Of a stretch of 64,000 nucleotides of DNA, positions 57,801 through 64,000 are shown piece after piece. The notes under the pieces were generated by a model that saw only the letters and a program-made list of their open reading frames with translations, was not told the origin of the DNA and made no database searches. The stretch lies in assembly GCF_024166365.1 (NCBI RefSeq), contig NC_064821.1:47333093-47397092 (forward strand), in the 5' to 3' direction. A program made the position numbers and the translations under genes. This DNA comes from Elephas maximus indicus. Its lineage: Eukaryota > Chordata > Mammalia > Proboscidea > Elephantidae. Numbering within the stretch: the first letter of the stretch is position 1; each line of letters opens with the position of its first letter.

Positions 57801-58344
57801 CTTTATATATATTTTTGAGAGATCTTTGGATACCTTTCACTGGAAGATTGTCTCTTGCTTATTAGTCTACATGATTTAATTTGGCCAGGAGGTTGTTTCA
57901 CTGTTAAATTCCAGGAGTATAAGTGATTGATAAGATAAAATGTCTTACTCTTCTCTTCAGCTTTCCACTGAAGATGCTATAAAGCCTTAAGTCAAAGAAA
58001 GGGATCTGGAATAGTTAAAATTTCAGGCAATTACTAGGGAAATATGCTTGGGGCAGGAAAATCTTATTAGCATTCCTGAAGACAAGTTTGCAAGTAGCCC
58101 AAAGTCTACGTGCATTTACTTCTAAGCCCATACTCATAAACATTTCATAGGCATGCTTTCTTTAAAAAAAAAAAAATAGATTTAGTTTATACATAAATAT
58201 AAAGTCCCTGCAGAATTTTTTAGTATTATCAGCTTTACAATTTTCTCTGGAATGCAATATGGCCAGCGACTAGATACAGTAACATTTTAGAAGTAAGAAC
58301 TGAAGTGAACGCTTCTTGGGATTTCTAGCCTGATTTCTTCATAC

Positions 58345-58870
58345 ACTTTTTCATTCATCCACCAACAGATACTTACTGAGCTCCTACTATGTGTCAGTCC
58401 TGTGCTAGGTACCCAGGAATGAGCAAGAGAGATACCATCACTGTCCTCAGCAAACTTTGAGTGTAGTGGGGGATACAGGAAGTTGAAATGTAGCACTGTG
58501 ATGGGGGAATACATGGGAGAGGCACCAACTCCTACCTGGAGGAATCTCGCGAAAGCCTTCCCAGGCAAAGTGAGGTCTATACTGAAAATTAAAGGATGAT
58601 GGGGAGTCAGTAGGGAGAAAACAAAGGGGAAGAATATCCTTGGCAGGGCAGACAGCAAATGTTCAGAAAGTAACATGTTTGAGGAAGTTCAAGTTCACTA
58701 TAAATTACAAGAAGGTAAGTGATGAGGCTGAAGCGGTTAAGTAGAGATCAGATTTTGACCTTATAATTCATGTTAAGAAGTTTGGACTATGTACTAAGAG
58801 TAGGGAAGCTACTGAAAAGATTTAAACAGGCAGTGGAACATTTAAATTTGCATTTAGAGGCATAACTCTT
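58345..58870 (-). repeat. L2-like fragment
   Basis: TCATCCACCAACAGATACTT, GAGCTCCTACTATGTGTCAG at the left; AGAAGTTTGGACTATGTACT near 58,780 keeps the antisense order. Confidence 0.65.
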
Positions 58871-59807
58871 GTTGCCACAGATGTTGTGTGGACAAGAGTT
58901 CTAATTTGGGAGTAGGGGACACTAACTTTTCCATAGGCCTGAGCCATCATTTCTCACGGCATAGGTTCTCCCAGCTCTGGAACACAGGGACTTGCACCAG
59001 TCTCTGGCAGTAATTGTAAAGCAGGCAGGAAACAAAAAAGAGAACAGAGAGAGAGAGACAAATGCACAGACGATTTTTGGAGAGGCCTAGCCCTTGAGAA
59101 AATGCTGGGTACAAAAAGCTCCTGCTTTATTTTATAATAAGCTTTTAAGTGAGGAACATTACAAAGAAACCACAACTGAACACAATGAAAATACCAAACA
59201 ATGTAAGGACAGTAAGACATTTGTGTACCAAGGTATGCAAATTTAAGTATTAACCGTGAAGAAGTTTACCCTGGTAGGAGAGCAACGTTGGGCCTAACTG
59301 ATTAAAGTATCAGTGCCAGTTGAATTTTACTAAACTACTCACATTTTCAGTCTGATTTTTTTTAATCCTGGTTTGAAAATATATATATATTTTTTGAAAT
59401 TGTGTCACAGCGCAGTAAAGCTGTGAATTAAGTTTTAAAGTTAATGATTTCCTGTGTTTCTGTTAGTTCTATTGTATTTATAACTGTCATACTAATTTTT
59501 TTCCTTTAAGAAGTTAGTGGGCCCTCCTCTGCTGTGCTTAGTCTGATGAGAGATTCTGAAAGGAGTCTACATCCCAACACCTGAATAGGAGAAGGAGCTG
59601 TTTCACCTAAAGAGACTACTGGGAAGTTGAGTCCTTGTAGGTGAACCAAGATTGGGTTAAGGCAATGAGGTGGAGTATTCAGTGAAGAAGGTGTGAACGT
59701 GGGAGGTTTGTTGTGTTTGTTGCACATGTACTGGTAAGTCCAAGTGCCCAGTAGAAAGACTTGAGAGCATTATAGGGTTTATTCTTGGGTGAGGGGAATC
59801 ACAAACT
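58871..59807. other. Unassigned intergenic sequence
   Basis: Short (GA)n near 59,046 and (TA)n near 59,381. No gene seen. Confidence 0.45.
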
Positions 59808-59970
59808 ATTCATTCACTTAATCCGTATGTACTGTATTTATTAAGCTGCCTACTGCTTGTTAGACATTGTCCTAGACACTGGGCGTACATGGTAAACAAA
59901 ACAGATATAGCCCTTGCTCTCATGAAGCTTATAATCGCCTTGAGGAGAAAGACAGTAAATAGCAGACACA

Positions 59971-60130
59971 TTGTTTGTGTTGTTAGGTGCCATTGAGTCA
60001 GTTCCGACTTATTTTTTTATAGCACAGAGTAAAACTGCCCCATATGGTTTCCAAGGATCAGCTGGTAGATTTGAACCGTCGACCTTTTGGTCAGCAGCTG
60101 AACTCTTAACCACTACGCCACCAGGGCTGC
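59971..60130 (-). mobile_element. AfroSINE, short type, with 10-bp TSD
   Basis: AGCAGACACA at 59,961-59,970 and 60,131-60,140. The tail end is TGTTGTTAGGTGCCATTGAG, the same terminus as RTE. Confidence 0.95.
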
Positions 60131-60307
60131 AGCAGACACACAGGAATTATAAAAGGCAGCATGCTATCAGAACATGCTGATACAGAACAATGGGATGGTG
60201 GCAGGATATGGGCTTTTTAGACTGGGTGAACTGGGAAGGCCACTCTGGAGAGATGACACATGTGATGAGACCGGAAGCATAAAAAAGAGGCAGCCAGTGT
60301 AGATCCA

Positions 60308-60508
60308 TTGCCAAACCCATTGCCACTGAATCAATTCTGACTCATATAAACTCTATGGTAGGTTAGGACAGAGTAGAACTTCCCCTAGGGTTTCCAAGGC
60401 TGTAATCTTTACAGAAGCAGACTACCATATCTTTCTCCCCTGGAACGGCTGATATGGGTTCAGTCTGCCGACCTTTTGGTTAGCATCTGAGCGCTTAACC
60501 ATTGCCAG
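60308..60508 (-). mobile_element. AfroSINE, long type
   Basis: TTGCCAAACCCATTGCCACT, with GTAATCTTTACAGAAGCAGA in the middle, to GAGCGCTTAACCATTGCC. Confidence 0.92.
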
Positions 60509-60910
60509 CCTGTGAGAAAGTACATTTTGGGTATAGGAAGCGTAAGTAATGGTTATAAAGTGGGAGAGAGCTTGGTGTGTTGAAGGAACTGGGAGGAGGT
60601 CAGCCTGAAATCAGTTAGGAGGCTGTTTATTGCAGGTTCCCAAGTGACAGATGACGGTGGCATGAGGAGAGGATGATGGTAGTAGAAATGGAGCAGAAGA
60701 AAATGATTCCAGAAGGACTGATTCCAGTATATATTTGGAGGCAAAATGATGGTTTGCACATGAGAAGTGAAGGAAAGGGAAAATCAAGGATGATTTTGGC
60801 TTTCTGGCTTAAACTAGAGAGTGATGGGGTTTATCGAGAAGGAGAAGACTGGGGAAGGAACAGAGTAGTTTGGGGATTAGAGTATGGGAGAAGTCAGATG
60901 ACTGATGACC

Positions 60911-61755
60911 AGAGGGGCCTATCACTTAGGTGAAGACTCACGGATAAGAGAGATACAAAGCACAGTGTGTCTTCCTCTTTGAATGTTTTTAAAATGGTTA
61001 GTTTCAGCAGTTCTGTGTATAATGTCAGTGGAGGTTGGTAGCCTGGTTTCATGTTAATCAAGTTTGGGCAGAGATCCCTGAGGTTAGTGACCTGGATTTT
61101 AGGGACTGAGGGCAGTTCAGGTGAGGCCTTGGTGGCTAGTTCCTTGGTCTTTTGCCGCTTACAGTAACTTGGGAATGGTCTCTGTAGCTGGCAGCCTTGT
61201 TGTGGAGGCATTCAGGTTGAAATCATTCGTCGTCTATAATGTTGCAAAAACTACGGATGAGAGTTGGAGACACCATTAGAATTCAGGATTTTGAATTCAA
61301 TACTCCTTTTATAAGAGAGGATATAAACTTTAAATCTGTTATAAAGGTTAGATGAGTGTCAATTAATACTCATTTGTTATTTGCCAATATATTTGCAACC
61401 ATAATTGCTTTTTAGTTGTTTCAGACCTCATTGTTAGTCAATTTTAGATTGTGGAATTACAGTCATCTTCTTTCCAGACTACACTTTTCTTAAAATAATG
61501 GTTATGAATGACTGATAATCTAAAGGAGGCAGATTTTTTTTAAAAGGCATATTTTACTGTGTAATTAAAATACATGGCTATTCTGTGTTTAGTTTTTTCT
61601 CTTCTAAAACAGGTGTGATTGTATTTGTCATTAACCTTAGGGTGTTGTGATTAATAGAACCTGTTTGAGAAAAATGTGACAGAAACGTAGTTTTCACTAA
61701 TTTAGAAATATAATAAAATCTATTCCCTATTAATGCATATATATATATATTTTTT
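60911..61755. other. Unassigned intergenic sequence
   Basis: No gene; AT-rich right half. Confidence 0.45.
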
Positions 61756-61800
61756 ATCATGGGGTCGTTGTGAGTCAGAATCAACTTGATGGCAACTGAT
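61756..61800 (+). mobile_element. AfroSINE tail fragment
   Basis: GGGGTCGTTGTGAGTCAGAA then TCAACTTGATGGCAACTG; preceded by TA repeats. Confidence 0.8.
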
Positions 61801-61834
61801 GCACCAATAAGCGCTTTAGAGCATTTAAGCTAAT

Positions 61835-61910
61835 CATTATATTCATTCAACAAATATTTACTGAGTATCTACTATATTTCTGATAGTTTCTAGTGGATAA
61901 AAATAAAGTT
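61835..61910 (-). repeat. L2 3' end fragment
   Basis: ATTCATTCAACAAATATTTA followed by CTGAGTATCTACTATATTTC. Confidence 0.7.
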
Positions 61911-61979
61911 CAGAAAAATTTCCAGTCATTTAAGCGTTCTGGTCATTTCTATTTTAAGCTTTCTTTTGTGTTTTATGTG

Positions 61980-62757
61980 CATTTGCCCTGTCACTAATTT
62001 GAGTTCAATGCATCAAATCTGTTCTTGAGATGGTCTCTGAATTCAGTGGGATATTTTGGCTCTCGTAGACTTGCCCTAATTTTCTTCAGCTTCAACTTGA
62101 ACTTGCGTATGAGCAATTGATGGTCTGTTCCACAGTTGGCCCCTGGCCTTGTTCTGACTGATGATATTGAGCCTTTCCATCGTCTCTTTTCACAGATATA
62201 GTCAATTTGATTCCTGTGTATTCCATTTGAGGAGTTCCACATGTATACTTGACGTTTATTTTGTTGAAAAAAGTTATTTGCAATGAAGAAGCCTTTGGTC
62301 TTGCAAAATTCTATCATGGGATCTCCAGCATTGTTTCCATCACCAAGGCTATCTTCTTTGTTACCAGCTTTCACATTACAGTCGCCAGTAATTATCAATG
62401 CATCCTGATTGCATGTTCAATCAGTTTCAGACTGCAGAAGTTGGTAAAAATCTTCAATGTCTTCATCTTTGGCCTTCCTGGTTGGTACATAAATTTGAAT
62501 AATAGTTGTATTAACTGCTCTTCCTTGTAGGCATATGGATCTTATCCTATCACTGATAGCGTTCTGTTTCAGGATAGATTTTGAAATGTTCTTTTTGAGG
62601 ATGAGTGCAACGGCATCCCTCTTCAATTTGTCATACCCGGCATAGTAGAGCATATGATTGTCTGATTGAAAGTGGCCAGTACCAGTCCATTTCAGCTCAC
62701 TAATGCCTAGGCTATTGATGTTTATTTGTTCCATGTCATTTATGATGAACACTGAAC
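61980..62757 (-). pseudogene. RTE LINE endonuclease half, inverted
   Basis: The AP-type endonuclease of RTE nicks the target DNA. Minus-strand frames at 62,752-62,417 and 62,398-61,994 hold its order: LGISELKWTGTGHFQSDNHM and YAGYDKLKRDAVALILKKN, then YVPTRKAKDEDIEDFYQLLQ, IITGDCNVKAGNK (the conserved GDxN block), the YMWNSSNGIHRNQIDYIC block, and GTDHQLLIRKFKLKLKK with the terminal Asp-His. A stop separates the two frames. The N-terminus is cut off at 62,757, where the RT half begins in the opposite orientation. Confidence 0.9.
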
Positions 62758-64000
62758 ACTAATGACCAAGGACCAGATGAGTTGTGGAATGACATCAAGG
62801 ACATCATACATGAAGAAAGCAAGAGGTCATTAAAAAAACAGGAAAGAAGGAAAAGACCAAAATGGATTTTAGAAGATACTCTGAAACTTGCTCTTGAACA
62901 TTGAGTAGCTAAAGTGAATAGAAGAAATGATGAAGTAAAAGAGCAGAACAGAAGATTTCAAACAGCAGCTTGAGAAGACTAAAGCGTTGTAAAGACATGT
63001 GCAAAGACCTGGAGCTAGAAAACCAAAAGAGAAGAACATACTTGGCATTTTTCAAGCTGAAAGAACTGAAGGAAAAATTCAAGCCTCGAGTTGCAATACT
63101 GAAGGATTCCATGTGCAAAAACTGAATGATGCAGGAAGCATCAAAAGAAGATGGAAGGAATACACAGAGTCATTGTACCAAAAATAACCGGTCAAAGTTC
63201 AGTCATTTCAGGAGGTCGCATATGATCAAGAACCAATGATACTGAAGGAAGAAGTCCAAGCTGCACTGAAGACATTGGCAAAAAACAACCAAAAACCAAA
63301 CTCGTTGACATTGAGCCGATTGCAACTCATAGCAACCCTATAGGACAGAGTAGAAGTGCCCCGTAGAGTTTCTAAGGAACGCCTGGTAGATTCGAACCGC
63401 TGATTTTTTGGTTAGCAGCCATAGCACTTAACCACTACCCCATCAGTGTTTCCAGTGAAAAACAAGGCTCCAGGAATTGACAGAATACCAACTGAGATGT
63501 TTCAACAAATAGATGCAGTGCTGAAAGTGGTCACTCATCTGTGCCAAGAAATTTGATAGATAGCTACCTGGCCAGCCAACTGGAAGAGATTCATATTTGT
63601 ATCCATTCCAAAGAAAGGTGATCCAACCGAATGTGGAAATTATCAAACAATGTCATTAATATCACACACAAGTAAAATTTTGCTGAAGACCATTTGGTTG
63701 CAGCAGTATATCCACATGGAACTGCCAGAAATTCAAGTTGGATTCAGATGGATCCTGGCTGAAAGCAGAGAATACCAGAAAAATATTTACCTGTGTTTCA
63801 TTGACTATGCAAATGTATTCGTCTGTGAGGGTCATAACAAACTATGGATAACATTGGGAAGAATGGGAATCCTAGGAAACTTACTTGTGCACTTGAGGAA
63901 CATGTACATAGACCAAGAGGGAGTCACTCAAACAGAACTAGGGCATACTGCATCGTTGTGCATCAAGGTTGTATCCTTTCACCATATTTATTCAGTCTGT
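62758..64000 (+). mobile_element. RTE LINE RT half (continues past window end)
   Basis: Reads NDQGPDELWNDIKDIIHEES from 62,763, then KRPKWILEDTLKLALE before a stop, in frames that change often. RT blocks near 63,580-63,700 (CATTCCAAAGAAAGGTGATC) and 63,795-63,990 (TGACTATGCAAATG; CATCAAGGTTGTATCC) match the RTE at 18.1-19.4 kb. Contains an AfroSINE at 63,287-63,450. The 3' end is outside the window. Confidence 0.9.
63287..63450 (-). mobile_element. AfroSINE, short type, nested in RTE
   Basis: AACCAAACTCGTTGACATTG to CACTACCCCATCAGTGTTTC. RTE homology continues on either side. Confidence 0.92.

Larger units (their letters stand above)
59808..60910 (-). repeat. L2-like element with two nested AfroSINEs
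   Basis: CATGGTAAACAAAACAGATA, CTCTCATGAAGCTTATAATC left of the first SINE and GGAAGGCCACTCTGGAGAGA after it continue one antisense L2-type repeat, which resumes after the second SINE. Confidence 0.6.

Overview
This window is nuclear DNA from a placental mammal, almost certainly an afrotherian (elephant, sirenian or hyrax type). The diagnostic signal is more than 25 copies of the tRNA-derived AfroSINE. Its recurring core has an A-box-like start, a B-box-like GTTCGAATCC and a tail resembling CTATGAGTTGGAATCGACTC. Several RTE/BovB-type LINE copies share that 3' tail. The species cannot be fixed from the sequence alone.

The window holds one intact protein-coding gene, ERRFI1 (MIG6/RALT, a feedback inhibitor of EGFR-family kinases), on the minus strand. 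A non-coding exon 1 lies in a CpG island at about 52.7-52.8 kb with a TATA box and a CCAAT box. Three coding exons (41,829-41,636; 41,526-41,450; 40,356-39,179) encode 458 residues. A 1.5-kb 3'UTR ends at a poly(A) signal near 37.7 kb. The spliced leader appears to carry three short upstream ORFs.

Layout: 1-0.32 kb, a broken RAP1B processed pseudogene. 0.3-22 kb, layered retrotransposons: old L1 on the minus strand, cut up by AfroSINEs, RTE pieces, MaLR-like LTRs and a half-length L1 with perfect 15-bp target-site duplications. 22-29 kb, mixed unique DNA with SINE, L1, L2 and MIR. 28.9-34.9 kb, a decayed ERV-L provirus on the minus strand (3' LTR, dUTPase, integrase, RNase H, RT, protease) with nested insertions. 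34.9-36.9 kb, a MaLR internal region plus 3' LTR on the plus strand. 37-53 kb, ERRFI1. 53.5-61.9 kb, upstream intergenic DNA with SINE, L2 and MIR. 62-64 kb, an RTE LINE whose 5' endonuclease half is inverted relative to its RT half, running off the window end.

Nothing here looks like a new multi-gene system. The best observations are structural: the TSD-bounded half-L1, the twin-primed RTE, extremely truncated insertions (17 and 61 bp), an ERV-L/MaLR head-to-head junction lacking both 5' LTRs, a 53-bp near-identical repeat in ERRFI1 intron 1, and the ERRFI1 upstream ORFs. All coordinates come from reading by eye. Repeat boundaries are approximate unless a target-site duplication is quoted.
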